A stretch of 64,000 nucleotides of DNA, from NCBI GenBank assembly GCA_922989275.2, contig OV277859.1:85928198-85992197 (forward strand). The letters run 5' to 3'. A program made the position numbers and the translations under genes. The DNA is from Gari tellinella. Its lineage: Eukaryota > Mollusca > Bivalvia > Cardiida > Psammobiidae. The notes beneath the pieces were generated by a model. It made no database searches, was not told where the DNA came from, and was given only the letters and a program-made list of their open reading frames with translations. Shown piece after piece: positions 45,653-56,124 of the stretch (positions are counted from its first letter, which is position 1; each line of letters opens with the position of its first letter).

Positions 45653-46080
45653 CAGTATAATCTCTCTACTACGACCACTAAATTAACTCTTTGAACCCTA
45701 GTCCCGCATATAGGCATGCTTTTCAAACAGCGTACATGTGAATAGTACACTTGTCCTATGCAAACAGTGAAGACCCTGATCAGAGGGCTCCTTTCGGAGC
45801 CCTCTGATCAGGGTCTTCACTGTTTGTCACAATGCCAAACATTCACAAAAACAACCCTTAAAAGTCAGAAATGGACTAGACTAAAATGGAAACTGGAATT
45901 GTCCATTTAAAGTTTCAGGGAGGAAAGAGTTAAGACTAATTGAGTACTTATATGCGAAAGGTAGATGCATCTTAAAGCAAGGTGAAAGTAAAACAGAGAG
46001 CTTTGCTTTAAGCAACCACATGTCTTAAATTCAAAATCATTTATTTAATTTTGTGGTCGTTATAAAGGGATTTTACTGTA
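45653..46080. mobile_element. family E MITE interrupted by a family D MITE
   Basis: CAGTATAATCTCTCTACTAC at the left and GTTATAAAGGGATTTTACTG at the right, next to TA. It is split at a TTAA by the family D copy 45683-45933. Confidence 0.9.
45683..45933 (+). mobile_element. family D MITE nested in family E
   Basis: TTAACTCTTTGAACCCTAGT ... AGGGAGGAAAGAGTTAA. TTAA is present on both sides, as expected for a TTAA target duplication. Perfect core-I hairpin 45761-45826 (centre GGGCTCCTTTCGGAGCCC). Confidence 0.95.
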
Positions 46081-46610
46081 GTATACAAGGGCATCTTCGG
46101 ATGAGTATAAAACCAAGACACGCCATACTGTGACCAGTTTATAACTGATGCTTTTTAACACCAACCACACATCTGGGTTTGGAAGCTTGTCCAAAGCAGG
46201 AACGTTTGGCCATCTATTTTGCCTGTGTTTATGTGCCAATTTTGTTTGCTCAGGCCGACAGTGGTCTAGAATGACATTATGTGAATAAACCGTCCAGGGA
46301 TTCCTGTCCCTGGACATTTTCAAATGCATTTCTGCATGGCTATTTCCTCACTGCCCGGCCTTAAGCCACAAATGTAACTGCAGGGAACCACCATGCTAGG
46401 CACTGGTACGGTTAGACTGAGATAATGCGGTATTGTAAAATACTATGTTTGCCTCACACTCTGGTCCGACATTTTAAGTGAATGTAAACAATTCCGATTT
46501 GTCTCGGTCTAACTATAGCAGTACTAACGCGGATACAAAGACCTTTCCAACCATGCCAACATTTTTTACCTTGACCTTTGACTTCTCTATATACGTTCCC
46601 GTTCAAAGCG
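46081..46610. other. no recognised gene
   Basis: A minus-strand frame at 46060-46329 (starts MHLKMSRDRNPWTVYSHN) has no domain I know and overlaps family E. Confidence 0.4.
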
Positions 46611-46681
46611 ATACTTTCAATCTGCTTTAAGTGGTCAAGTACCTTCAAAAGTTGAAAACAGGCTATAGGGTGATGGGTTAA
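46611..46681 (+). mobile_element. family C MITE, right-end fragment
   Basis: ACTTTCAATCTGCTTTAAGT ... GGCTATAGGGTGATGGGTTAA. Confidence 0.8.
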
Positions 46682-46690
46682 TACAATATA

Positions 46691-46938
46691 CAGTGGAGAA
46701 TCTGTTATTCTTTCCCAATAAACGCGTTTACGCTAAAACTATTATTTGCAGTGCAAACAGTTTGGAGCCAGATCAGACGCCGGGTAACCCGGCGTCTGAT
46801 CAGGCTCCAAACTGTTTGCCACCAAGATAAACAAGAATTATCAGAATTGTCCAAAAGTTGTTCTTTTCTACGTTTTAGTGCTTTGCGTTTGCGTATACGT
46901 TTGCGTTTAAACGGGAAAGAATAACAGATTCTCCACTG
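46691..46938. mobile_element. family A MITE, intact
   Basis: CAGTGGAGAATCTGTTATTC ... GAATAACAGATTCTCCACTG, flanked by TA on both sides (Tc1/mariner-like). Core-I hairpin 46753-46819. The outer terminal repeats are nearly perfect for more than 30 bp and include the CGTTTA / AACGCAAACG blocks. Confidence 0.95.
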
Positions 46939-47200
46939 TAACCGACACCAACACTCATTAACGCGATGCAGATCTCGATGGCCTGAAAGACAGGTGCAAG
47001 CACAGCAAAAGTAATAGTTAAAAGGTCGTGAAGAAAGTGGAGAAAAAAGACCAAAACTGCAGTAGCATTACACTGAACTGCAAAAAAAACTTGTATGAGC
47101 TTTCTGCATGATTGCTGTCCTGTTTTGAACAGCAACCTGTCTAAGAATCCCGGTGTTTCTGTAATATGAGGCAACTAATCTCAGGTTTAAAGTGTACATA

Positions 47201-47435
47201 CAGTGTAGAACACGTTATTTTTTCAAACAAAACTAAATGTAAAGTATTGTAATAAAAAGCTAGAAAACGACCGTATAATGAAAATATTGAATATTCATTT
47301 TTAATCTGAGTGGCACAAAGTTTGGCACCAGATCAGACGCCGGGTTTCCTGGCGTCTGATCTGGCTCCAAAACTGTTCTAAGTGTATATACTTGTTTTAG
47401 CAATTAGTATAAACGTGTTTATTGGGAAATAACAT
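47201..47435. mobile_element. family A MITE, worn
   Basis: CAGTGTAGAACACGTTATTT ... ACGTGTTTATTGGGAAATAA. Core-I hairpin at 47319-47379 (GCCGGGTTTCCTGGC). Confidence 0.8.
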
Positions 47436-47770
47436 GTTCGTAAATGTACAAGGGCTGCTCATGCCATGGCATTGTTTGTATCCGTATAAGATTGCTATTA
47501 AAGGTTTCCTAGAAATAAAGGAGGGATATTACCAGTAGTATATGACAGGGAAGATAATGCGATGGTTGGATCTTAGATAGAGTTTCTCTGTATGGTAGAT
47601 AATCATATTTCTCTCAGCTACATGTACATTGTACAGTATACTCATATAGCGTCTTTATCACGAACATCGAAAATTAAAAGAGTAAAACTTACTCTCTTTA
47701 CTTTCTTGTAGCTTTCTAAAGACGGATAACCACTATATGCAGAATAAAAGTAAAGAAATAATTATAATAA
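47436..47770. other. no gene seen
   Basis: AT-rich, no recognised repeats. Confidence 0.5.
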
Positions 47771-48120
47771 TACATAGTGCTTCCTCCCTACAACAGACCT
47801 CCCAAAAACGATTCCCTCCCTACAACGACGCTTGCTACAAGACAATTATGCCCGACCTATTCACGTCTGCATTTTCGTCTGCTTAAAATTGCGTCTGCTG
47901 TTTTTCTCAAAGTTACACAACAGACATTTTGACAGGAAAAACTAAATGACGAGTGACAAACAACTTAAAACCAGATCAGACGCCGCGTTACGCGGCGTCT
48001 GATCTGGATTCAAGCTGTTTGCAAATGAAAACCAATGTCCCTCCCTATAACGACTCCCTCCAAACAACGCACATAATATTTGTCTCCCACTGGGTGTCGT
48101 TGTAGAGAAGGAGCACTGTA
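47771..48120 (+). mobile_element. family B MITE, near intact
   Basis: ACATAGTGCTTCCTCCCTAC ... GTAGAGAAGGAGCACTGTA. Motifs CGTCTGCTTAAAATTGCGTC, TTCTCAAAGTTACA; core-I hairpin 47957-48021 with perfect centre GCCGCGTTACGCGGC. Confidence 0.93.
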
Positions 48121-48740
48121 CATACTACTAATAACTCAGCCAAGCTCTGTTTTACTTTTGCCTTGTTTATTCCATTCAATGCCTTATACCCCGATTAGAT
48201 TACAATGGTTTCGACCCACATACACCAGGGTCTAAACTGATTGACACTTATTACGATATAACTTTAGTCAATTTACCAAAACTATCAATTTTGAGAAGTA
48301 AAAACAGACAACAATTGTTACAGTGAATAGGTTAAGCTGACGCTTTTATTAAGACTGTCAATTCGTTTTCGTTTGAGAGGCTGTTTGTAGAAAAGGTACT
48401 GGAATTACAAACGAACAGAAAAATATTGAAACGCAAACGAGATAGCACGCAGTTTTGACCCAGTCTAAGACATCACGGTTACAATGTACTAATCCATGGG
48501 AGCACGGCTTCCCGTGGCTTAAGCTTAGGTTTAACGTCAGTTGAATTTGACATTCTAAAATTCATGTATATTTCTAGTGAGAAACGGTGTGTCTAATGTA
48601 GGTCAACACTGTTTATAGTTTTTGTAGATCGTTCTTTGTCCAGTGATACAACTCATTAATTGTTAAATAACCACTTTCGCATGGCTCACGCATGTAGCTA
48701 TGACTAACAAGGTTAATAGTTATTAATTAATAATTTCCAC
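48121..48740. other. no gene seen
   Basis: Faint core-I debris (CCACATACACCAGGGTCTAAACTG at 48217-48240 region). Otherwise unique AT-rich sequence. Confidence 0.45.
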
Positions 48741-48971
48741 ATAAAAGCGCCTTTAGCGCATTTAAATTATTTCTCCACAAAAGAAAATAGTTCCAATTTA
48801 CACATTCATAAACATACATTGTATTCCAAAATGAATATTTTCTATATTTTAACAGGTGGTAGCTTAAAGCAGGCCGAAAGTAAAGTAGAATGCACATTCA
48901 GGTGCATTCTGCTTAACTTTCAGCATGTTTTAAGTGGCCATCTGTCTTCAAAACTAGAAACAGGCTATGAG
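48741..48971 (+). mobile_element. family C MITE, outer ends lost
   Basis: GCGCCTTTAGCGCATTTAAA ... AACTAGAAACAGGCTATGAG. Hairpin GTAGAATGCACATTCAGGTGC. Confidence 0.85.
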
Positions 48972-49158
48972 ATCTGGTCTGGATCGAAAATGCGCGACAC
49001 TCTTCTTTAGATTAAGACAAGTTCGCCCCCTTCAGATTCAGGGTAACATTCATAACAACGATTGTTTTCAGTCAAAACTGCTAAAGATCTAAATCTTAGA
49101 GCAAAATGAACACAGGTGTTTAAACAGGCTATAACAATGTAGTGAAATAATAAATATA

Positions 49159-49370
49159 CAGTAAAACTTCTGTATAACGACCATTAAAAAGAAGGTACGC
49201 TATCGAGTTATTTAAAGGACAAGGTAAAGCTGAAAGCAAGGTGACAGTATAAAACAGAAAGCTCCTAATAGAACTCCTGTTTTACTGTCACTTTGCTTTC
49301 AGCAGTCGCATGCCTTTAAAAACCAAATAGTCAACCAAATTAAAAGTCCTAATAAAGAGGTTTTACTGTA
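49159..49370. mobile_element. family E MITE
   Basis: CAGTAAAACTTCTGTATAAC ... AATAAAGAGGTTTTACTG, next to TA. Hairpin GAAAGCTCCTAATAGAAC slightly worn. Confidence 0.9.
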
Positions 49371-49400
49371 TAGAACAGAACAGAACAGAACAATCCTTTT
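49371..49400 (-). repeat. (ACAGA)n retroposon-like tail
   Basis: AGAACAGAACAGAACAGAAC then AATCCTTTTATTTG. On the minus strand this is an AAATAAA followed by (TTCTG)n, similar in layout to 39988-40022. Confidence 0.4.
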
Positions 49401-50295
49401 ATTTGTCACAGAAAACAAAACATATGTTTTGTAATTACATGTGAAGTATAACATGATCAAAAACTTTTGGGTTAGTAGGACATTTGGTGGTCGAATACTG
49501 AATTAAGATGGTATAGATCAGTCATATTTCTGCGATGTAGGGGGAAGGTGGAAAAACATTATAATACTTAACTAAATGGTATGTATAATATATCATTGTC
49601 CTTATTATCATTAATCATAATATAGCAGGAAATATCCCTTGAACGACAACAAATTATCTCAGTGCAAGCAAACCGCTGCATGCTGAATGGTGTTTTATTT
49701 TTAGAATGTAAAACGTATTATATCTACAGACAGACAATGGTTGCAGTCACGCGAGTTGCTCTCTTGATCATACAGCATACTTTCACGGCTTCTGGTCTTG
49801 GTCCAAATATTTTCAACTTCCAAGAAAATTCAGCCTCACGATGGAGTATCGTACGATGGCTGTAATGTTGCGTGATACATCACCTCATATTTCCGCGCGC
49901 AAACTAATAAAACATTCTTGAAAGCGAATTCGCAATTCTGATCTAGATCGTTATCGATGAAATCATCGTCAAATTAAGCTACAAACCTCAAGGCAATCTG
50001 ATTCGTGAATATCAACATGGAAAAAGTTGTATAAACCTTGTTTTTAATTTCCAGCAGACGACCGTTTTCAAGCAGACTACTATAGCGCAATTGAAAGGAT
50101 ATGACAAGGTTGTCTGGCCGTTCCTGGAAAAATCTCCTCATCACATAACATTCCTATATCAACATCGTTTGTTTTAAACTAAATAAAATGTTTGGACATG
50201 AAAATGACACTTTTTTCGACCACTTTAACCTTTAACCTGTCGATCGTGAGCTCTGCTATTGTTATTAGCATAAACGCATTCATTTGGAAAGAATA
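49401..50295. other. no recognised gene
   Basis: CAGCAGACGACCGTTTTCAAGCAG debris at 50053. An open frame at 49662-49865 has no recognised domain. Confidence 0.45.
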
Positions 50296-50650
50296 TACAG
50301 TGTTCACTCCCAACAACGGCCCTCACAATAACGACCCCTCCTTACAACGACCCTTGTCGCAATTTCTTAAACGGGACAATTATGTCTTACACTTTGTTGC
50401 TGCAATATCGTCTGCTTAAAATTGTCGTCTGCAGTTTTTTCTCAAAGTCACATATAAGTGCATATTAATAAAATGAAGAGTGACAGACAGCTTGAATCCA
50501 GATCAGACGCCGCGTTACGCGGCGACTGATATGGATTCAAGCTGTTTGCAAAAATAATCCAATTTCCCTCCCAACAACGACTCCCTCCGAACAATACACA
50601 CCTTTTTGTCTCCCATTGCGTGGGTATCGTTGTAGAGAGGGAGCGCTGTA
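50296..50650 (+). mobile_element. family B MITE, intact
   Basis: CAGTGTTCACTCCCAACAAC ... AGAGAGGGAGCGCTGTA, with TA on both sides. Core-I hairpin 50485-50551. Confidence 0.93.
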
Positions 50651-51200
50651 TTACATAAAGCCATGTCGAAGTGCTGTAAACACACGAATTTTAGCGCTTA
50701 TTAATCTTCAGCATATCATGTATATCTAATTGTCGATGACAATAAATAAATAAAAATGCCGTATGCTAAAACTTTCATAACGGTTTTATTTGTAGTAGAC
50801 TCTTTAATTCAGAACGTACGGTCTACCAGGGCGTCAATAGTCATATAGTTTTTGTCACACAAAAGTGACTACCTTTTCATAGTTCATAATTCATGACATT
50901 TATTTTTCATGTACAGCTCATGATCTTATGAACAGACGTATTTCATGGCTGTCAGCAGTTCACGAGTCATTGATTACATGTATATCTAACACACACTTTA
51001 TATCTGCCGATCTATTTGCCAATATATGTATACCTCATCTATCCTATGTGAATAACTCATCCACTTTAGTAAACAAATATTGACTCAATATCTGAAATGT
51101 CTCATTTTGTTTGCATTTAGTCTTAGTCTTAAAAAGTACAGTTGAACTCGTTTAACTTTAAACACTTTTAGTAAGACTTAAACCTTTACCAATAACCTGG
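50651..51200. other. no gene seen
   Basis: AT-rich, no recognised repeats. Confidence 0.5.
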
Positions 51201-51660
51201 GATAGCGAGCACTTTAAGCAGGTTGAATATATTAAGCAGAATGTGTCTTAACCCTTTACCTCATAGCCTGTTTCTAGTTTTGAAGACAGGTGACCACTTA
51301 AAGCAGGTTGAAAGTAAAGCAGAATGTGCCCTTAAGGCACATTCTGCTTTACTTTCAGCCTACTTTAAGCTAAAATCTGCTAGGCTATATAAAATATTTG
51401 TAATGGTAATTGTTCATGAGGGTATAAACTGGAACTAATTTCTTCAGCGGAGGAATAAATTAAATACGCTAAAAGTCGCTTCTATGGGGGAAAGGGTTAA
51501 GTTGCATTCTGCTATACTTTCAAATGAATGAATGGTGTTTTACGGCCCATCGACACAATAAGGTAATTTAGAGCTATACTTTCAGCCTGCTGTAAGCTAC
51601 CATCGATACGAGGATGTGGAAATATTTATTTTGGTACATGTTTATAACTGTATGACCATT
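51201..51660 (-). mobile_element. old family C copy split by a younger one
   Basis: GAGCACTTTAAGCAGGTTGA ... AGCAGAATGTGTC on the left and TTGCATTCTGCTATACTTTC ... CAGCCTGCTGTAAGCTACC on the right are halves of one core-II hairpin. A second family C (51248-51500) sits at the TTAA of its loop, and a ~50-bp foreign piece (GGTGTTTTACGGCCCATC) interrupts the right arm. Confidence 0.75.
51248..51500 (-). mobile_element. family C MITE, nested and intact
   Basis: TTAACCCTTTACCTCATAGC ... TATGGGGGAAAGGGTTAA. Hairpin GCAGAATGTGCCCTTAAGGCAC. Confidence 0.95.
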
Positions 51661-51769
51661 CAAACGAGGTTCAGGGTTACAGTGAAAACATGTTAGTCTT
51701 CTTCGCAACGCAAAAATGCAACAAAATATAGAAATGGCTAAGTCTTGAAAAATGTGACGCCTTATTTCA

Positions 51770-51856
51770 ATCTGAGCGGCAAACATTTTGGAACCTGATC
51801 AGACGCCGGGTTACCCGACGTCTGATCAGGTTCCAAAATGTTTGCAATGGACATAA
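51770..51856. mobile_element. family A core fragment
   Basis: GGCAAACATTTTGGAACCTG ... CAGGTTCCAAAATGTTTGCA; centre GCCGGGTTACCCGAC. Ends of the element not recognised. Confidence 0.75.
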
Positions 51857-52495
51857 TTGTGGGAACAAATATCGTCTTCCTTACAGAACACACTATTGTT
51901 CGCTGCGTTGAGCTACAGATTATATTGAGTACAATCAGTTGATGTTAGTGGTAATTCTTTAAAGAATGTTTATAAATAAATTAATCTATTTGGTAATTGA
52001 AGTGGGAAAATAATTTAACGGAATGCATCTTTCGAAGCTTTCTGCTATGCCCTTTTCTCCATCATATTCGTTCAATCAATAAGAGTCCCGAGCCCGTGTC
52101 CTCGTGTAGGAGGTATCAGTGATAATGTCCATACAGTATTTTTGAAGGATTTGAACAGGTCAGTTGACTTATCCCTGTTGCCATCTCCAACCATTCTAGC
52201 AATTTGTAAGTTACTGCCGTCATGAGAATTGTTTTCCTTCTATACGCTCTGTTGTTCTCCAAGCCTTTCTTTTCAAAGAAATAATTCTAGAAACTGCATT
52301 AAGAAACCACATTTCTGTTTCATGCAGTCGATCTTCCGTCTGATTGCTGGTGCCAAGCTTTTTTATCTTAGATTTCTTTCATTTCCTTGAATGCTGCCTT
52401 TATATTAAGGTGCCACATTTACAAACGACTGCTGCCACCTTCTTTTGTATGACCGCTTTACACAGGGTTGTCTACACTATATAAGTATTATATTT
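51857..52495. other. no gene seen
   Basis: AT-rich, nothing recognised. Confidence 0.5.
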
Positions 52496-52695
52496 AATCC
52501 ACCCTTCACCGCCTTACCCCGAGTACAATGTTTATTTTCAAACAGTTTGGATCCTGATCAGACACCGCATGAAGCGGCGTCTGATCAGAATCCAAAGTGT
52601 TCGATACTCTTTTCAATATTTCTTTAGTCAAGTTGGCTAAAACTACAGACTACAATTGTTTACAAGAGATGACGTCATGACAGTTAAGTGGTTGA
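52496..52695 (+). mobile_element. family G MITE
   Basis: CCCTTCACCGCCTTACCCCG left part and core-I hairpin 52539-52601 (CACCGCATGAAGCGGCGTC), then TTTCAATATTTCTTTAGTC. Same layout as 62416-62628. Confidence 0.75.
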
Positions 52696-53798
52696 GCCAC
52701 TCTTCCTAGTTACGTTATCAACTTGTTCAGTCATTGAGTAGTTGACTACAATCCATTGCTAAATCTAAAACGTACAGATAAGTACCGTACATATCAGTTG
52801 GCTTGCTAATTATTAGTTTATTCGGGTTATTTTAAAACGTAATTTGAATTAAAATTATGGTCCTTTTGTAGACAGAATAGGAGAGAGAAGACAGGGGAGC
52901 TAGGCAAATGAATATAATTATTGTAAAAAAAAGAAGAAAAAGGGGAAAATGGTTTCGTATATGTGGTAAACGCATGTATGCACGGAATTCAAATAAACCT
53001 TTTAAACCAGCAATTAACAAGCACAATACACAATACACATTCTGTATTATGTTCATGCAACTAATTAATATATAAATTTGGTTATAATTATGGTATACCA
53101 CATTGTCTAAACAGTAAACCGTCGCTTGAACAAAACTAAAAAACAAATACCCAAAACAATCTTTGAAACAGATGAAAGCTCAATACAGAAAAAGAAATGC
53201 AGATATGTCCTATGTCCAATGGGAGCTTTCTGCATTACATCTGTTCTACATCAAACTAAAGACATACACACTTCTCAAGAGCAGTTTAAGCTTTCATTTT
53301 AGCCTGACAGTTATGTCACCTTTAACCTGCTTTGTAGACGGTGGCAGTATCTTTTCTGATACATGTATTAATTTGCAATAGTTTAGATTCAGATCAAATG
53401 CAGGATAATTGGCGCCTAAATAAGAAAGTTAATTTTGACGCTATTCTATCAAAGTTTTATCAAAGTACATACAATAATACCTGTCTTGACCGATGAAGGT
53501 TTAAAGTCGAGGGCTCCTAATGAGATTGGAACAATCTCGGCCAATATTGGTACTATTAGAAGAGCGATTGGCCATTCTTGTTAACTATCGGCCTATTCGG
53601 AACCTTTTAGCAAGAATGACCGATGTAGAGTACGGGTTTTCGTCCGATATCAGTGAAGGTGTTAACAACCATACTATAATATAGGCATTGAATGGTTGCA
53701 AGTATCTCAATTAATAATCTTGTTATAAGATGTTCGTTTTAAAGCGACATTGGGCAATACGCTAGTCATTCCCTATAAACGCGTTTATGCCAACATAC
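52696..53798. other. no recognised gene
   Basis: A CCTATGTCCAATGGGAGCTTTCTGCATTAC-like core-II remnant is near 53208-53238. The minus-strand frame 52832-53146 is hydrophobic low-complexity without a family. At 53765-53790 a fragment of a family A end (CCCTATAAACGCGTTTATGCC) abuts the next element. Confidence 0.4.
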
Positions 53799-54044
53799 AG
53801 TGGAGAATCTGTTATTCTTTCCTGTTTAAACGCAAACGTACGCAAACGCAAAGCACTCAAACGTAGAAAAGAACAACTTTTGGACAATTCTGATATTTCA
53901 TGTTTATCATGGTGGCAAACAGTGTGGAGCCTGATCAGACGCCGGGTAACCCGGCGTCTGATCTGGCTCCAAACTGTTTGCACTGCAAATAATAGTTTTA
54001 GCGTAAACGCGTTTATTGGGAAAGAATAACACATTCTCCACTGT
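53799..54044. mobile_element. family A MITE, intact
   Basis: CAGTGGAGAATCTGTTATTC ... AATAACACATTCTCCACTG flanked by TA. Core-I hairpin 53915-53981 with perfect GCCGGGTAACCCGGC centre. Confidence 0.95.
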
Positions 54045-54084
54045 AATTTTGTCCCATTCTAAACAGTCTTATACGGTTAAGCAG

Positions 54085-54226
54085 TAAACATCCACTATAA
54101 TGACTATTAAAGCAATTCTTGAATATGTGTATATAGAAGGTATACTGCTGCCTAAAGAATGATGAAAGTAAAGTAGAAAGCTCCGATAGGAGCTTTCTGC
54201 TTTTCTTCTATCATGCTTTAAGCTTC
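54085..54226. mobile_element. family E MITE, worn
   Basis: ACATCCACTATAATGACTAT ... hairpin GAAAGCTCCGATAGGAGCTTTC ... ATCATGCTTTAAGCTTCC. Confidence 0.65.
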
Positions 54227-54282
54227 CATGTTTTGGTTAACACCATCAGCGAGTCATGTTTTGGTTAACACCATCAGCGAGT
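54227..54282. repeat. 28-bp direct tandem duplication
   Basis: Unit CATGTTTTGGTTAACACC... occurs twice without mismatch, at the right edge of the worn family E copy. Confidence 0.9.
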
Positions 54283-54790
54283 CCTCATAGATCTGAGTTG
54301 TCGAAAAAGCAGGACTTTTACCTTTTACTTATATTCAATGTCAAACAGTGTACATACGTTTTTCAGAACATACATGTACAAGATGTCGCCTACGCATACA
54401 TTGTATTTGCATTCGATTTATACAGTCAACCTTAGGTCGCGTTGGCGTTCGAAGGAAGATCAGTGGGTACTCTATGAAACAGCTGACACCTTGATACCGT
54501 CGAACAGAATAGTATGGTATTGAAAAGTGTTTTCTTCCATACATGTATTGGTATGTTGTTGAACAAAGACACAGACACTGCAACACAACAGAATGGCGTA
54601 GGTTATATCGATGTTATATCAACTTATAATTGGAATGCTTATCAGATATCGAGTAAATCTGCTTTGAAAAGATAAAAAAGAAAATGTAGATACATGTATG
54701 TGTTTATTCTGATAAATATATTATTCGATATTATTGTAAGCGAAAGTCGAAAGGAAAGTACAATCTTGACATTTTATGACAGATGGAAAT

Positions 54791-54964
54791 TTAACCCCTT
54801 CACTGCCATAACATCATTGATTCTAAATGTCTGCTTCTATATCTTAAAGTTAGAATTTAGGTATTTGGACGAGAATATTTAAATGAATGTACGTGGCGTC
54901 TGATCAGGATCCAAACTGTTTGCACATAACTAGTGAACTCGGGGTAAGGCAGCGAAGGGGTTAA
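54791..54964. mobile_element. family G MITE, hairpin half-lost
   Basis: TTAACCCCTTCACTGCC and GGCAGCGAAGGGGTTAA are matched TTAA-bounded ends. Only the right arm of the core (GGCGTCTGATCAGGATCC) remains. Confidence 0.8.
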
Positions 54965-54997
54965 TGAAGGAGTACAATCAGATTAGTTTATTGATTA

Positions 54998-55191
54998 CAG
55001 TGGAGAATCTGTTATTCTTTCCCGTTTAAACGCAAACGTACGCAAACGCAAAGCGCTAAAACGTAGAAAAGAACAACTTTTGGACAATTCTGATAATTCA
55101 TTTTTATCTTGGTGGCAAACTGTTTGTAATTGAAATAATAGTTTTAACGTAAACGCGTTTATTGGTAAAGAATAACACAGTCTCCACTGTA
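54998..55191. mobile_element. family A MITE lacking the hairpin core
   Basis: CAGTGGAGAATCTGTTATTC ... AATAACACAGTCTCCACTG. At 55115-55126 the whole core is reduced to GCAAACTGTTTG, joining the outermost bases of both arms. All other blocks (GTTTAAACGCAAACG, AGAAAAGAACAACTTTTGG, GTAAACGCGTTTATTGG) are intact. Confidence 0.95.
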
Positions 55192-55392
55192 ATAAAACAA
55201 AATCTCAATTCACCCACGAACAACTTGTGGTATATGTGGTTATTCGTGTGGGGGAAAACTAGAGAACACAGGATTGGGACATGCGACAGTTTACCCTCTC
55301 TTAGTTTGTTCCAATCGAGGATCTAGTCTCATGCAACGTGGGTGAGAAGTGTTTGCCTTAACCAATGCCATACATAGACACTTAAGACAAAT

Positions 55393-55601
55393 AAACTAAA
55401 ACCTCTCTATTACCATCACCAAAAATAAGGCTCATTGGTTGTGTGAATAAAAAATGACAACTTTAAGTAAAGTGAGAGTAAATCAGTAAGCTACTAATGG
55501 AGCTTTTTCTGATTTACTTTTGCCATGCTTTAAGCAGCTACCTGTATCAAACATCTAATAGGCAACACACTTTAGTGGTCGCAATCGATGGGTTTTACTG
55601 T
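55393..55601. mobile_element. family E MITE
   Basis: ACTAAAACCTCTCTATTACC ... CGCAATCGATGGGTTTTACTG. Hairpin AATCAGTAAGCTACTAATGG ... GAGCTTTTTCTGATTTAC, worn. Confidence 0.85.
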
Positions 55602-55875
55602 TTTTAAATGGTTGTGCACTTTCAGCAAAATGCAATATCAATACGATACTATTAATATCATCGTACGACATACCACCCTCCTATGTATGGTCGAGGCATG
55701 TGTCGTCAATGGATATTAGGTATCAACAGGCTGTTACCTCGTACGAGACTTGATCGATTCTATTGTCAGTTCGTCTCTGGCGTCACATTATTGACACGTA
55801 TTGTGAATGAACTAAAATGGAACATTTGATAACTAGAGCTAGCATAAGTCGAACATACTGATAACTCTAGCTAGC
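55602..55875. other. no gene seen
   Basis: Unique sequence without recognised features. Confidence 0.5.
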
Positions 55876-56120
55876 TTAACTCATTACCCCAAACCCTGTT
55901 TCTAGTTTTGAAGACATGTGACCACTTAAAGCAGGTTGAAAGTAAAGCAGAAAGTGCATTAAGACACATTCTGTTTTACTTTCAGCCTGCTTTAAGCCAT
56001 TATCTAGAAATATTTATAGTATTGCACATATTTAGATGACTGTTTAAAGTGGGAGTATTTTCTTCAATGGAGGAATAGATAAGAAACGTAAAAATGCGTA
56101 TTCATGGGGTAATGGGTTTA
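55876..56120 (-). mobile_element. family C MITE
   Basis: TTAACTCATTACCCCAAACC ... TTCATGGGGTAATGGGTTTA. Hairpin GCAGAAAGTGCATTAAGACAC. Confidence 0.9.
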
Positions 56121-56124
56121 GTCG

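Noticed and set aside
46060..46329. 89-codon minus-strand frame
   Set aside because: Overlaps the right end of a family E MITE and shows no recognised domain or splice sites.
53762..54034. Overlapping plus- and minus-strand frames with similar peptides (RRRVTRRLI...)
   Set aside because: They are the two strands of the family A hairpin and recur at 41808-42060; palindromes give mirrored frames without coding meaning.
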